From: Siderastrea radians
Taxonomy: Eukaryota > Cnidaria > Anthozoa > Scleractinia > Rhizangiidae
Reading direction: 5' to 3'
Assembly: GCA_964017195.1 (NCBI GenBank)
Contig: OZ024895.1
Location: 17,816,034-17,880,033, forward strand
DNA: 64,000 nt
Each line of letters opens with the position of its first letter. Position 1 is the stretch's first letter. The notes beneath the pieces were generated by a model, which saw only the letters and a list, made by a program, of their open reading frames with translations, was not told the DNA's origin and did not search any database. Below are positions 37,901-52,900 of this stretch, in pieces. A program made the translations under genes and the position numbers.

Positions 37901-40900
37901 GTTTTAGAATTAACTTTAAGCTTTAATAAACTACCCCTTCTTAACAATAATTATCCACAGTTTACATATATGGTCTTCCAAAACGACATATAAATACAAG
38001 TTCTATACAAAGAGTGAAACATTTCACCCTCTATATGATCACAACCATCCACCACCTAAACTGAATTAGTTTCACGTTACCATAACACATTTCGTGCAAT
38101 TTTTTACAAATCATGTTTTGTTTTCGCCGTTTACTAAAATTACGAAGACTAACTTTTTAATTTCCCACAGTTAAGCCTAGTAATTATTTTCAATATCGCT
38201 CTTTTTTTCAATAATTTTCAATAGTTTCCAACTTAATGCTACTGTTCTTCAGATAGAAATAGAGATAAGTAAGCTTTAATTAATTGCTCCTTCGAGTTGT
38301 TAGCAATAATGAGCCTCGCCTTTTTAATGGTCTGTCAAAACCAACACATAGAAGGTAAACTTTCACCGAAGATAAACTTTTCATTTTCTATACGAACTAT
38401 TCACAAAAATTCACCAGCTAAAATTAGTTTAAGCTAGAGCATAAAAACATTTCGTGCAGTTTCTTTAAATAATGCTGAGAAAATAATTTGGTTTGTAGCG
38501 GTTAAAAAAGAAAAAAAATCACAACTTAATATTTTAATCTCGCTCGGTTTTGAAATAAAAATACAGAAAAACAAAATAATCCCTCAGCCCATGCTGCGCG
38601 ATTAAACGTTCCAAGCGACATAAGATAAAACAGTTTGTTCTTTATTCACTGATTTATCATCGCTGTGGCGCCCGCCAATAACACAGCTCCATCGTCACTT
38701 TTTGAGGCAAGTACGACTCAGCTTTTATTACTGTTTCCAAAAGGAAAATATATTTTGAAAAGTGAAAATTCAACTTAAGGTCCATCGTTGAAACTCCCTT
38801 TCTGGAACTCAAGGCTATGGACCGAAACAACTCTGCGATGAACCTTACAAACTCCGCAGCCCAACGTCCAAGCCAATTCTGCGAACGATTTCAAGACGAA
38901 AAGTTTTTTATGACAAACTTCATCTCTACGTTGGTGTTTATAATTCTCAACATGTTAAGCTGCCCTGCAATTATCTTAATGAACGTGTTGGTCATAGCGG
39001 TGGTTAAAAAGAGACGTCGACTTCAGAGCAATCACAACATTCTGTTGGCCTGCCTGGCGATAACTGATCTGATTGTAGGAACAGTAACCCAGCCTACATT
39101 CATTGCTGCAGAGATGTTTGCTATCGCTGGTGGTTCAGTAGCTAAGTACTGCAACATGAAAGATAACATTGCTTCTCATTTCCTTAGTATTTCAATCTTA
39201 GCGTCTCTTTTACATTTGGTGATAATAAGCTTCGAACGTTATGCGGCGTTAAAATATGCCTTACGCTACAACAACGTTGTAACAAGACAACGGGTGGCGT
39301 TAGCTGTTGTCCTAAGTTGGTTACTAGCCGGGCTTGTCACTATTTTAAAAACTTTAATAATTAGTTCTCTGCGGTTTTTGGTAATTTGTAGCCTTTTGGC
39401 GATTATGTACTGTCATATCGCTGTATATTTAATCACCCGACGACACCATAAGCAGATCAAAACTGAACAGATTTCAGGAGAAGACGCTGCAACGTTCGTT
39501 AAGGAAAAGAAAGCATGGAAAACAACGAGGATTATCATCGGTTTTCTGTTCTTGGCTTTTCTACCAGGGCTGACCTTCAATATAGGTAGAAATTATTTAC
39601 ATTTTCAAACCCGATATATTCTTCGCCTTTTCGTTGATTTCTCTCTCATGCTTAACTCACTTTGTAACCCGATAATTTACTGTTGCAGAAACAAGAAGAT
39701 CCTAAAAGCAATTATTGCCCTTGTTAGAGGACAGAATCAAAATTAAGCCAGTTTTAATGTAGCATATACACAACTGCATGGCGTTTTAGTTTTTTGTAAA
39801 TTGTTTGACTGTCTTGAGTTGGGAACTTTCTGACCATTTGAAACAATACTTAAGCCTCACTATGTCGAGGATCTCATTTTTTCCATCTTAACATAACTTT
39901 TGCTTTTAGTTTTTGTGTTAACGGTTAAATACTTATGTGAGGATATTGCCATGAACCTTCGTTCAGTTAGGGATGAATTGAGCAGTGTTTTCCTCAGGAA
40001 ATTTCCATTTGATTACAAATGTAAAATGAAGTGAAGTAAGTGAGAAATAAACGAATTAAGATGAACTGTTCCATCAAAGATTCATTAAGTGTGATAATTT
40101 TTTATGTTCAAGGCTTACATAAATGTTTTTGAAGGTTAAGGCTCTTCTTCACCCTTGTGGTCGTCGAAAAGTGTTTTCTTATTTTACAGCCCACTGTTGA
40201 TTGTAACAAGGTCAATGATAACGAACCTAAACGAACCAGTATTTTTCTGGCGTATACACGTATACATATTAATTCAAATACCCTATTCTTTTTTCTGAAA
40301 TCTCAGTCAGTTTTAGGAAAACAAACGCAAACTTAACTTTGTTATATGCGATCTTTGGACGATGGTGAGGAAAAATGTTCTGAAATTTTTCGGAAAATAG
40401 ATAGAGGGAATACTAATAAGCTGGTATTTTCCTTCGATATAGCTCTGGCCCTGAGGAAGGCTAATTTCGTTAGCCGAAATATTGGCCATTAAATAAATCA
40501 GCACTTAGCCGTAGTGCCAGCCTTGCATTCAGTTTTGTTCTAATAAGCTATTTTGTATGCTGAATCTAAGTAAAGACTACTAATAAGCTTTCATGATCGA
40601 TATCGCAAACATTTCTCGCTCAGATTTTATTTGATAATGAAAATAATTTACACATATGAATCGTGGATGAAAGAATCGAAGAAGGAAAGATCTTCGCAGT
40701 TATGAGGTAACTTTGAAAAGAAAAAAAGAGCCTTTAACTGGATTCGAGCCTATGGTCTACCACTGAGCAGTAAACCCACACATAACCGAGTCACGTGTGT
40801 CTGTTCGAATTTGATTATAACCGAATTTTATCATAACCTAAAATTACTTTTATTCTGAGATTCTGAGCGATCATTGCTCACGTATCTCAGCGTTATTTGA

Positions 40901-43900
40901 GTCACTTCTAAATTTAACAGCCTTTAAATGGAAGGGACCCGACAAATTAAAATCTTGCAGACAACTGTAGGTTTAGCGGGGATTTTGGTCGCGACTGACT
41001 ACTTAACCATTCAGACCGGGCTTTTTTTGGTGTTGTGGGACCGGGGGGATGGGGGCGGATTCCCCCCCCACCTCTTAACTCCAAGAATATTAAAGCTATG
41101 ACAAAGAAACTTAAAGGACAGATAGTACGTCCACTGCTGTCCGCAACATCAGCTGATGACGTCATATGACGTCACAATAACGTTTTGTTCTCAAAAGGCG
41201 GCCATCTTGGATCCGCCATCTTGGATTTCTTGAATTTTGCAAAACCTTAAAAAACCGCCAAAATTGATCAAGAAGTGATCAAAATCAATCCATTAACAGG
41301 GAAATGACCTCAAAATGCAAAAGTTGCTTCAAAAAAGCAATGATTTTTGATTTAAAAGAGGTAAATTCAAAATTCTGAAAAAAACCCGCGTGGTTGCCAT
41401 GGTAACGTCAAACTTAATAGAAAAGAACTTGATCTAAAAATTGTTCCCAGACAAATTTTACGAAAAGTCACCAAGTTTAGTGGCTTAAGCTTGCTCATTA
41501 AAAAGTTATAAACGTCCAAAGTTTGTGCGGGCAGAATCCGCCCCCTCGGTCTGAATAGGGTTCCCGATGACGTTGTAATCAAATTCTCGTGAAATATTAG
41601 AAATCAGCGAAAATCGCTAGTTGTTTTTCTAGCCTTGATCAGAGAGATTTGACATTCATATAGCTCCATCGGTCAACATAAAAACCACATGCAACTCACG
41701 ATTCTTTGCGTCGCTATGACAAAGGGCTAACGCTCGAAGCCTCAGCTTCTAAATTTCTATCTGGTGGCTAATTTACCTTATCAACTCAGTTTATAAATCC
41801 AAATTTTTGTTTTTCACTTCCATAGCGAAGCAGCATCACAGTTTCTTTAAGGAGGAAGACTGTGATTCTTCCCGGGGGGGGGGCACTCCCTATAATGGCC
41901 TATATGGGGAGGCTCCGCCCGAAATGGGTACCTCTTTCATAAAAGGTATATAAAAGGGTGTGGATTTCACGAGCTGAAGTATATGAAAGGGTAGGGAAAT
42001 CTGTCATTTAGGTATTTAAAAGGGCCTTTAAAACATTTCGAGAAGATTATAACATTTGGTTAACATCTTTTCCGGTAATACTGTTCTCCCCCAAGATCGT
42101 TCATTAGCTACATTCCCAGGGTATAGAAAAGGGATGCAGTGTTCTTAAGTAGGCATGTGAAAGGGGTACCATTTTTCAATGGAAGGTATATGAAACGGGT
42201 ACCTTTTCGGTCAAAAATGGTATATAAAAGGGTAAGGGGTTGGACCTCGGGGTGGGGCCTCTCAGTATAAGACTACGTTGAGTACGCCCCCCCCCGGGTG
42301 ATCCTTTACCCTATCAAACTGGTATTTAATTTTCTTGATGCTTCTTTTTTGAGGAAAGACAACGTTTTTGCAAAAAGCGTCCTCTGTTAAGATGCTTAAT
42401 GTGAGTGTTTTTCAACCAACTGGTTGATTGTAAAGGGGAATAAACTGAATTAACTGCTCACTGATAACAGCAATAAAACTATTTTGCTACGAGACAACTC
42501 TTAAAAACATCTCATTTTGTATGTAATACCCATGATACATTTATGGTCAGTTTAAAAGTTTCAATTTAAACTAACCGAAGACTTTTTTAAAATTTAACTT
42601 AAACATTTCTGCAGTTTTTTTCTTATTAACTGGAAAGAAAATAAGATCTTAACCCTCGCACGTACATTAGGGATGGGGGAAGGGTGGATGCCACCCCCCG
42701 CCCTGTAAAGTTTCTCTTGAATTTTTCAAGACGATTTTTCATCAGCACCTGCCGTTTTCAGTTGCTGTCCGCATCTTCCTTACATACCTTTTGAAATAGG
42801 GTTTGACGAGCGAGAATCGGTAGCTACGGCTACGAGATATGTCGTCGTAAGCAATGGGTGGTCAACCCATTTTTGAGGAAAGTGCGTTTTTTCACTTTTT
42901 TTCCGTGAACAAAAGCACAAATTGTCGACAAAAAGCAGCAGAGTGTTTAACTCTGTCATGTTCTAAATGTCCAGCATCAAAAAGGTTTCAATTTTCGCTG
43001 TTTTTTGAGTTGAAATCCAAGATGGCCGTCATGATAGCCACCATGATAGATGACGTCACTAGCCCCCAGCCGGGTCACAACTCTTAATATCTAACTCATC
43101 TTAACTTGTAGAGCACATCACAAGCTGTCTACCAAAGGTAAAATCTTTTCAAAATATTGTGTCACAGTAAAAACCCAAGGGAGGTCCAACAGCACCCCCC
43201 CCCCTTGTACCAAGGTGGGGGATGTGACTTTGCTTGTTCGTCCGAGGGTTAATCCATGTGGCACCGCATGATATGGTTAAAACCAACTTTTTAAATGAGA
43301 GACATGTGAGTTACCTAATAATCATCTGCATCAATGTTATGCCATTTATATATCGTTATCACAAGTTGCATGAACGGAGATAAATTAAAACATTTCGTTC
43401 AGCCTCAGTTAACCGATGAAAAAGATCGTATATAATCCATGACACGCCTAGTTAGAATCAAAATGCTTCCGCATAGCGAGCCGGTACTCAAAGGTGATAG
43501 ATATCGTTTGACGATCGAATATACAGCTTAAATAAAGGTGACTGTTGTAATAAGTGCAATTTACTTCACTTTTGACAAGTAGTCATCTTAATCATGCACA
43601 TTGCACGAGGCAAAATAAACATATATCTTCGATAACTCTTTCGTGCTCAATCAAACTGATGAAAAAAAGTGCCTTGATAACGTAATGTTACATCGTCAAT
43701 TGACGGGACTAAAGAAATGTATGCAAAATTGCAACACGTTGCTACTTGAAGTTTAGGCAACTTTTTTAAGGGGGTATCAAGGTATTATTATTTATTTAGT
43801 TATTATTATTTTCGCTCAACTCTGATCGTTTAGCAGTGTAAAACGTTGCAGTGAAAGAAACGAGTTGTTCGGGTGCAAATTTCACCAATTTTCAACTACA

Positions 43901-46900
43901 TGCTATCAGTACAATTTAGCAGTACATAAAAGTAATTTAACGCCTTATTAAACTGCTCCTTAGCCTGCTCATTGGCCTGTCAAAAATGTTGAATAGATAA
44001 ATGCTACTTAAATTTAAGGACAAAATTCTTTCTTTTTAAAATTGTTTACGCACATTTACTATTTTAAATCAGTTTCACTTTAGCATAAAACGTTTACGTA
44101 ATATAATAATCATTATTGCGCGGGTTACTCTTTAAAAGTAAAAGCCTAATACTTAAATTTTGCTCTTTTAATATCAAATGGAACCGAAACAAAGCAGTTA
44201 CTTATTCCATGCCGCACGATTAAATATTCGAAGCGGAAATGTATAGAAAGCTTTGATCTTTCTTCCTCGAGTTAACGTTTAGAACTGGTCAGCGGTTGTA
44301 TAACAGATGTCATCAGTAAATTCTATTTGCAAGGAAAAGAATAACAAATTTTCAAACAACGAAATTTCACTTCCAAATAATCGTAATTAGGAAACTTCTT
44401 TTCAGGGATCCAAGACCATTTTCACCCAAAACAACTCTACTTAAATTTGGTAATTTATAACTGAAGTCGAACAAACTACTCAGTGATCAAAGTTATGAAA
44501 TATTTTTGTTAGATGCATGTATCATAAACGACATTTTGTTTGTATATCATAAATATGATACTTTCAGGGTCAGTTAACATCTCAGCTCAACGTTTTCTGC
44601 CGTCTTATTAACCGGTGAGAAAAGAACATTTTAGTCCACGTGTCGCCGAATAACAGGCAAATACATGATGCATAAACTACATTTTGATTATATTATGCTA
44701 TTTACATACATTCGTCACTAGTCACAATTATCACCTTTCGTGTACTTTTGGTGAGAAAACTGTTAATCAAAGCAAAGACTTGTGAGAAATCAAAATCCGT
44801 CCGCTTATGCGAGCAGCCAAAGTAATATAGGCAAATAAATGTACGGCGCGGGTATACATTTTAAAGGCAAATATTCGCCGAATAAATGCAACTGATTTAG
44901 TTCACTTCATTTCACTTTAGGCTTATGTCATAGCTGTTTCATGCTGTAAAAAAATTAAAAAAACCTTTTAAAATTTTAATTTCGCTCCACTTTATAATCA
45001 AAACTGGTGGACACAAAATATCGTAATAAGCCCTTTGCCTAAGCCACGTAATTATGCAAAATCAGTTTCAGTCGATAAAAGTGAAAAATGCAGCAAGGCA
45101 CTTACAAAGTACAAGACTTCTTTATTTTTTACGTTAAGTAATACTGCAACAAATATAAGTGTGCATAGTTCCTTATCTTTTTGTAGTTTCTTACTGTCTC
45201 TAAACTACTTCTTGTTATTCATTCTTCTTAATATTTTTACAGTGTAAAACGTTGTGGTGGGAAAAACCAGTTGTTCACAAACAATAATTGAATATTTTCC
45301 AACTAAGTGCATTTGTTGCCATGGAATTAACGTTGAAGCTTTAATAAATTGCTCCCTTAAAATCGATTGATAACAATAACAATTCTCAGTTTATAATGGT
45401 CTATCCAAAACGAGAGATAAAAATACATATTATATACATAGAAAAATTTTGCCTGCTAATATTAGATTATATCTCTCCCGCTAAGAAAGCTTTCACTATA
45501 GAATAACACGTTCCGTGCAGTTTCTCTTGTTAATGGATGAGAACATGACATAATTTCGTGGTTTATCCAACAAAAGCCTACTGAACATTTTAATTTAGCT
45601 CAGTTTTTTTAATAAAAATTAAGAGAAAACGAAATAATCCATAATCTCTCAGCACGTGCCAAGCGGTTTAATTTATGATCGACATACGGTATAAAGGTTT
45701 GACCATTATTCGCTGATTTAATTTTCATCGCTGTGCCGGCAGTCAAGAAGACAGCTCCATCAACACTTTTAAAGGTAAGTATGATTAATCTTAAATTCTG
45801 TTAAAAGAAAATAGATTTTTAGAAGGGAAAATTCAATTTTCAGGCCCATATTACAAACTCTTTTTCTTGGACTCAAGATTATGGTTACCCAAAACGCCTC
45901 TGCGATGAACTTTACAAACTCCGCAGTGCAACTGTCGCGTAAATTCTGCGAGCGATTCCAAGACGCAGAGTTCTTCACCGCAAACTTCGTCTCTACATTG
46001 GTCTTCATAATTCTCAACGTGATAAGCTGCCCCGCTATCATCGTAATGAACGTGTTGGTCATAACGGTGATTAAAAAGAGACGAAGACTTCAGACCATGT
46101 ACAACATTCTGTTGGCCTGCCTGGCGATAACTGATCTGATTGTAGGAACAGTAACGCAGCCTACGTTCATTACAGCAGAAATTTTTGTAATTAGTAATGG
46201 TTCCGTGGCCACTTACTGCACCATCAAAGATATCACTCCTGTTTTGTTTAATATTACTATCTTAGTGTCCCTTTTACATTTAGTGTTAATAAGCGGTGAG
46301 CGTTATATGGCGATGAAATATGCTTTGCGATACCACGATATCGTAACAAAACATCGATTGGTGACAGCTGTTGTCTTAAGTTGGCTTTTAGTTGGGTTTG
46401 TTTCTCTTATAAGAGAGTTAAAATTTATCCTTCCATATCTTGTGATTTTTAGTCTCTTAATCATTATGTACTGTCATGTTACGGTTTACTTTATCACTCG
46501 ACGTCACCAAAAACAGATCAAAACCGAACAGATTTCAGGAGAAGCCGCTGCCAAGTTTCTTGAGGAAAAGAAAGCCTGGAAAACGACAGGCATTATAATC
46601 GGATTTCTGTTCTTGTCTTTTTTACCGGGACTGATCTATATGTTAGTGCGGAACCGTTTCGGTAATCATATCAGAAACATTATCAATAACTTATTCTTAT
46701 TTTCAGTCCTGTTAAATTCACTTTGTAATCCAATAATTTATTGTTGGAGAAGTAAGAAGATCCGTAAGGCAATAATTGCTCTTGTTAAAGGACAGAATCA
46801 AAATTAAGGTAATGTGCAACAAACAACAACAGTTTCTTCTGGCTGCCGTGACCATTCAGTTTTAATAATCTATAAATGTTATGAGAAATCGATGTTCATT

Positions 46901-49900
46901 TGTTCCATTCTAGCGTTTCCTTGGTATTTAACGTATTAATGTTGTGTGCTGGGTAGCACAGGTCTTAAGGTGATTCCATCGAAATAGAAGGAATATTAAA
47001 AATTTTCTAAGACTTGGTCCTATTGGTAATTATGTAGAGAACATTTCAAAAATGCAATTAAACATAGATGTCACCGAGGTTGTTTTGGCACAACATTGAT
47101 AGCCATTGATAGCAGCTATCCGACCAACAAGGTTTTCCTAAGAAACCCTAATAATCAGAAATGAAAGCTATAATTGCTTTAAAAATTCATTGCTTGTATT
47201 AAAATATTGGAGCAGCTCAACAAAACAGACATTTACCTTGCACTGTATACTATTTTAGTTGAACAGGAATTGAGGATATGAAAAAATTAAAGAATTTGCC
47301 GCGTGCGTACATACCCCACTGTACCTAAAGACGTGTTCTTTTAATTTCGACATTTAAATAAAAATATCTCAAAGCAGAATGTTTAACTTTTCTTGTAATC
47401 GCGATATATTGTACTCGACGATGTGCCATTTAAATTTATGTATTAAAAAAATGGGGGACACCGAGCTCGTTTAGGAGAAAACGACCAATTATTTCTCTGA
47501 GCAGCTCAGCTTTCATAGAAAACCTTTCTAGTTACGAAGGTGCACGCGCTCGTGCGCACGCTAATCAAGCAAAGAAATGATGCACAGAAAGAATGCGCAA
47601 TGCAATTGAAGGGAATCGCCTTAAGTAGAGTCAAAAAGGTATTGTAATAAACTCTTAATCTCAATTATGTTAGCTTTAATAACACGATTTTATCAGTGCT
47701 AACCTTAAAATGATTTCAGTTGTTTACAAATGTGGTATACCGACTGTAAAATGAACATTTCAAGACGACTAAGAGTCATCTAGTTTTCACTGTTACAGCA
47801 CTTTTTTAGAATTGAATCCACCAAAGGATATCGTATAAGGTTCAATCGATATTGATACCAAAGTAATCTGTATGCTTGAAAAGTAATGCACTGCGTAACA
47901 GGCGAGGTTGTCTGCGCGAAGTTTGAGCGACGGAGCCGTAACAAGGGCTGCTAAGCCGCGAAGGGAATAGGGAGAAGCAGAAGCGTATCACTGTATCACG
48001 TGATATGCTTCTGGGAGAAGCGATTTGAAATCTTCTGGCAGCTTACGCATTTCACGCCGGCTCCGTCGCCAGAACTTTACCCCTGCGTGCAGAAAATACT
48101 GCCATCTACGCAGACTAGATCTACAAAAGTAATTGATACTTGCAAGAACTATATCGGGTTTTTCAAAACTGGATGCGACCATCGGAAAACGTAGAGGATT
48201 ACGCTTGCAGGCTATAATTACAAAATTTTTTACACACATCCGGGAAGAGATATTGTTTAAACTAAAATAACTTAGTCCCTTTAGGTGATCTTTGCTCGTC
48301 TGTTTTTGAACTCTCCCGACTGTGTGCAAGCTTTGGGCAATGACTTCTCAATATCGATAAGTCGCGGCCCATCAAAACCAAGTTGCATAGAATTACTCAA
48401 CTGCATAGCAGTGCTACTAGCAGAGAAAAATACCTTTATGGGATCATCAATGTTTAAGCACGGCACTGTTTGCTGTAAAGCACATCTTGTTGAATGCTCT
48501 CAGTCCAAACTACATGTTTAATGTTTGAACAACTTAAAAGTATTTCCCATTTTCCCACACCCTTTGGAAATCTTACACGGAAAGTGTTAAGTTCCACCGC
48601 TGTCAAACGTCTGAGGCAGTTTTTCGTTTTAGTTCGTTAAAGATTTATTCCCGATGCAGTCAAAACTTGAGCAAGGGTATAAAAATAGTGGGTGAGTGTA
48701 AATATATTGTCATTTCTCTCAAATAACTGAGTTTCTTTGCTATTTAAATGTCCCGCACCTGAATAAACATACTTATACAAATTGCGCCGAAAAGTCCGTT
48801 TCTTGTTTTCAAACACTCAGAACTTTTTTAGTTGAGTTTGAAACATTTAAGTAAATCTACAGGACAACGATAAAGTATCAAACTTTGAACAGTGAAAATA
48901 ATTCCCCTATCTTTGAAGTACTTTTCCTATTTTTCTTGTTTCACCACGGTAAAGTGTTAAGTACTCCCGCCCACGTGCGAAATCAAATTAAAGTGGTTTT
49001 ACCGTTTGCTAAAGAAAGAGAGTTAAAATGAATGGAATGAACTTTTATAAATTCGGACAGGTGAACGAGTATATTTATATTGATATGTGAAAGTCTGAAA
49101 TCCAAAGCTTAGTTTAGTAACTCATAAAACTTCATCTCTCCTTTAGCCAGTGACTTTACGTTACTTTCGTGGTTTGATTCACTGCACTCTATGTCACATT
49201 AACATAGAAGCAATAAAAATTTGTCACTGCGTTTGAACTTACGTATGAGCGAGTTCGTGTGCCATTGTCACAGCGCTTCCAAGACCAGCATCACTTGCAA
49301 CTGCAGCACCAAATGTACTGGCGCAAGTCGAACCCAAACTTGCAATTCCTGAAAATAAAATGACATCTACATTTACAATATTTCCCCTTGCATTTATGGT
49401 AGGTAGAAAAGCCGTTTGACTCCCTGGAATTTTATCCAGCATCTATCTTCTGCGTGTTATGCCATCTCCGCGCACACATTTTAGGAACAACTGAGGAAAG
49501 TGGAACAATTGATGTCTTACGTTTTTTTAAAGGAAATCACCCAGGGAAGTGGGAGATTGATGTCTTTAGGTCTTCGAGAAATGGGACGATTGATCAGTGT
49601 CTTTTTTAATAGCCTCTTGAGACGTTGAATAGAAAGAAGTCGTTTTGGGTGCAAAATAAAACGCCGAGAGAGGATATTTAGGAACTAAATTAAGGCAGAA
49701 TATGATTCCGTAATCGAAAATTTCTGCCTTCTTAAGTGAGTTTTTGGGAAAAGAATCCGAGCGGATCAATTCGTGCATCCTTTTACTTCCTTTTACTTGT
49801 AAAATGTGCTAATATGGGACATTTTGTATGGTAACATGAATGCATTCCCAGTCGTTTTGGCTGGTGCTTTGCTTTCCTAGGAAAATTTCTGGATTGTGAA

Positions 49901-52900
49901 ATATAATACTAATACCAATACTTTTACTAATATAGTACTGTTTATTATGCGGTGGTTCTGACTTTTATATCTGTGGGTAAACTCTTACAGTGCAACCATT
50001 CAAATAAACACCACCCAGATGTATTTTTGTGTGGTTCTGTTTGTTTGTTTGTTTTTTAATTTTCTGGGGATGAGTTTTGAGAATTTAACACACTATAAGC
50101 CCGGTATACTCTTGGGAGGCAATGAATTTGTTTTTTATTGGTAAAAATGTGAAAACTCACCTCCTGAGCTCCTACAGAAAAGGAGAAAAACAACACAAGT
50201 ATGAGAAAAAAGATATCATACTGACAATCGGATATCAGTCTGTGCTCAAATTACTTGAAATTAAGTTTTTTTTTACATACAGCTATAGGAAGTGTCTGCC
50301 GTAATTCCGTCTGCCCAATATGCAGTTAGCCGAAACTGACTATTAGGGGACTAGAAAAGGTGAATGAAACTGAAAACAATGTTTATCCTGTTTTTTTTAA
50401 ATATTACTTTCCGTATTCACTCTGCTGTTACAGCTCTTAATGAAGGTTAGTTCTGGCAAAACGAAATATTAAACAAAATTAAAGAAGACACTTCCTGTTC
50501 CTGTTTGATCAGCCCTGCATTTCTTAAAGAATTGTTTTTTCGAGCTTATCACTAATCTTGATCTACAGTTTGTGGTCCTTGTATGGTGAAAAGTAGTTCT
50601 TTCTAGGCCAAAACAATAAAATTTCTTATTTGTTTTTAGGGTGGTGGGGACAATATGCCCTACCACGAATCAAAATGGTGCAAACAAAACGTCCATTCAC
50701 ATGGGACCGATACAGAGATGCTTTTAAAAGTGTGACCCTGGGAGAGAACGGAAGGGGGCAGGGGGTTGTTTTCCAAATTTCATCTCGGGATTTGATTACG
50801 TCATTTTGTAAGTATCCTTTTCAATACAAAATTTATATATTGGACATCATTTAAAAGATTGTAATTTTATTTTCCGTTACAATAACACAACAAACAGTAC
50901 TGAAGAGAGGGTCCTGAGGTCGGGTGCACTTATACGCTCCTACAATCCTGTACTTATCTTATTCATAAATAATCAAATGCATAATGCTTCTACTAGGAGG
51001 CAAAATTTACCGGAAAACCTTAGAGGTTGTTGTACGTTGAGTAAATTGCTTAAGCGGAGTCGTCATTTTAATTTTTGACTTTTAAAAGATCAAGGGCAAG
51101 TTGGAAGTTGGACCTCTTTTTCAAAAACTCCTGAATCCGCCCCTGACAAAGATTCAAAAGGACTACGCACTCATTTAACCGCCCTGTCCATCTTTTTCCC
51201 TCGACCAAACAGTCCTAACTTGGCGCACGAAATCGTTCCAAACATCTAACATCAACACGTTTTCATCCTAACTCATTTCCCTTGACAAGTAAGCAGTTTC
51301 GGACAGTTTCGGTCCCACTTTTGTTAAAAAACTTTCCCATCGAAGAATAACCGTTGATAAAGCAAAATCTTGGGTAAAAATCCAATATTTTTGAGGGCAA
51401 TGAACCTCCCAAACTGTAACTTCACGACAGTCGAAAAATTATTTGCCAGGCTTTCCTATTTCGAGTGAAGACTGGGCTTAATTTTACGCCCAATTTAAGA
51501 TGGCGGCCGATAAACGTTTTAGCAGAAAAAAAAACTGTTTAAACAAGCGGTTGGACTCAAACCAATACTCTGATGCTTCTCTAAATTTACACCATCGAAA
51601 TGTTAGGTTTTCCGAACGTGCCTTTTTATCGTGTACATCGTGACATCTTGCAGTTATGCGAACAATGGTCGTTTTCAAATAATAATCAACCAAATATTCG
51701 TCTAAACATAAATTGCAACCTATTGCTGAGGCCAAACAGTAAAACGGTGCTTAATTTTAAATATTTGACGCTTTGGGAACTTGAGGAACGTAATTGGTTG
51801 TTCAAGATAATGAAAAACGCAAATGTCCGCCATCTTGAAGTGGGCGTACAAAATGGCGGGCTATTTTCCAAAAGATTTTTGAATTTGAGAACAACGCATA
51901 AAATAGTTAAAACGGCCGCGTTTGTTTTCTCTCTAAATGTAGTTTGAACAATTTTTTTTCTGTTTTCATTCCGTAAGTGAGGGGAAGTATCTGCCCTAAA
52001 CATTAAAAGTGGGAAAGTCTTGCAACGAGTTGTTACGGTGCTGTAATGAACATGTGTACGTTGTGGTTCAATTTTGGTATTGGCTCAATTGTTATTTTAC
52101 ATTATCTTTCTTTTGTGTCAGATTACAATAAAACCTGTAAGACAAAGGAAAGTAAAATTTGAATCAAAAACTCCAATTTGAACCACAACATGTATTCATT
52201 TATTACAGGTCTGCAGCTAGCTGAGTATTTAGCGTTACACATGTATGATATTGTTGCCAGAAAAAGGTCTCATAATTTTACCTTCTGGTAAACAGAACAA
52301 CGGCATCCGGATGGTCAGGGTCCTCGTCTGCATGCGGAAAAATTTTACTCGCCCAGTTTTCCAGAGCCTTGATTCTATCAGAGAGCAGTGAGCTTGAGTG
52401 ATAACCAAACTAGATGGCAGGAAAACAGAACATATTTACACTTCTAAAGCCAAAAGAAGCGTGGGACCACGTCAAAATTATAGTGGACTTGAATCAATTA
52501 AGTAATGGTCATTTTATTTTGAGAGGGATGTCGGGGGAATTTTTTTCTGGGCGTTTCCGTGATTAATAGCTTTGTATCTGAAATTCTGATTCTTTGACTA
52601 AATTGTCAGATATTTCTTTGCTTCCCCTTTCTGTGCACTATTTTTTGGCTCATCTGCAAAACCTTTGCAGGAATTTTTTTGGTCCTTGCTCATCTCCCGC
52701 GTCGATGATGAAATGTCCCGTTCTTAATTTTCTCCCTTTGGGCGCTCGTGCGCAAAGGGAATTAAAAAGAGACGGTGGTCACGCAAAAAAGTATCAGAAT
52801 TAGAAGCTTAGGTAAGTGTGAGAAAGTTTAGGTAGAGTCATTAAATTTCAAAACTTCAAAAATAGACAAAATCCCACAAAACGTATTTATTTTGATAACT

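Noticed and set aside
40745..40795. tRNA-like sequence on the minus strand
   Set aside because: A-box and B-box-like words are too close and no acceptor stem pairs.
47988..48521. Overlapping 60-110-codon frames on both strands
   Set aside because: No recognisable family, no consistent splice sites and both strands equally open.
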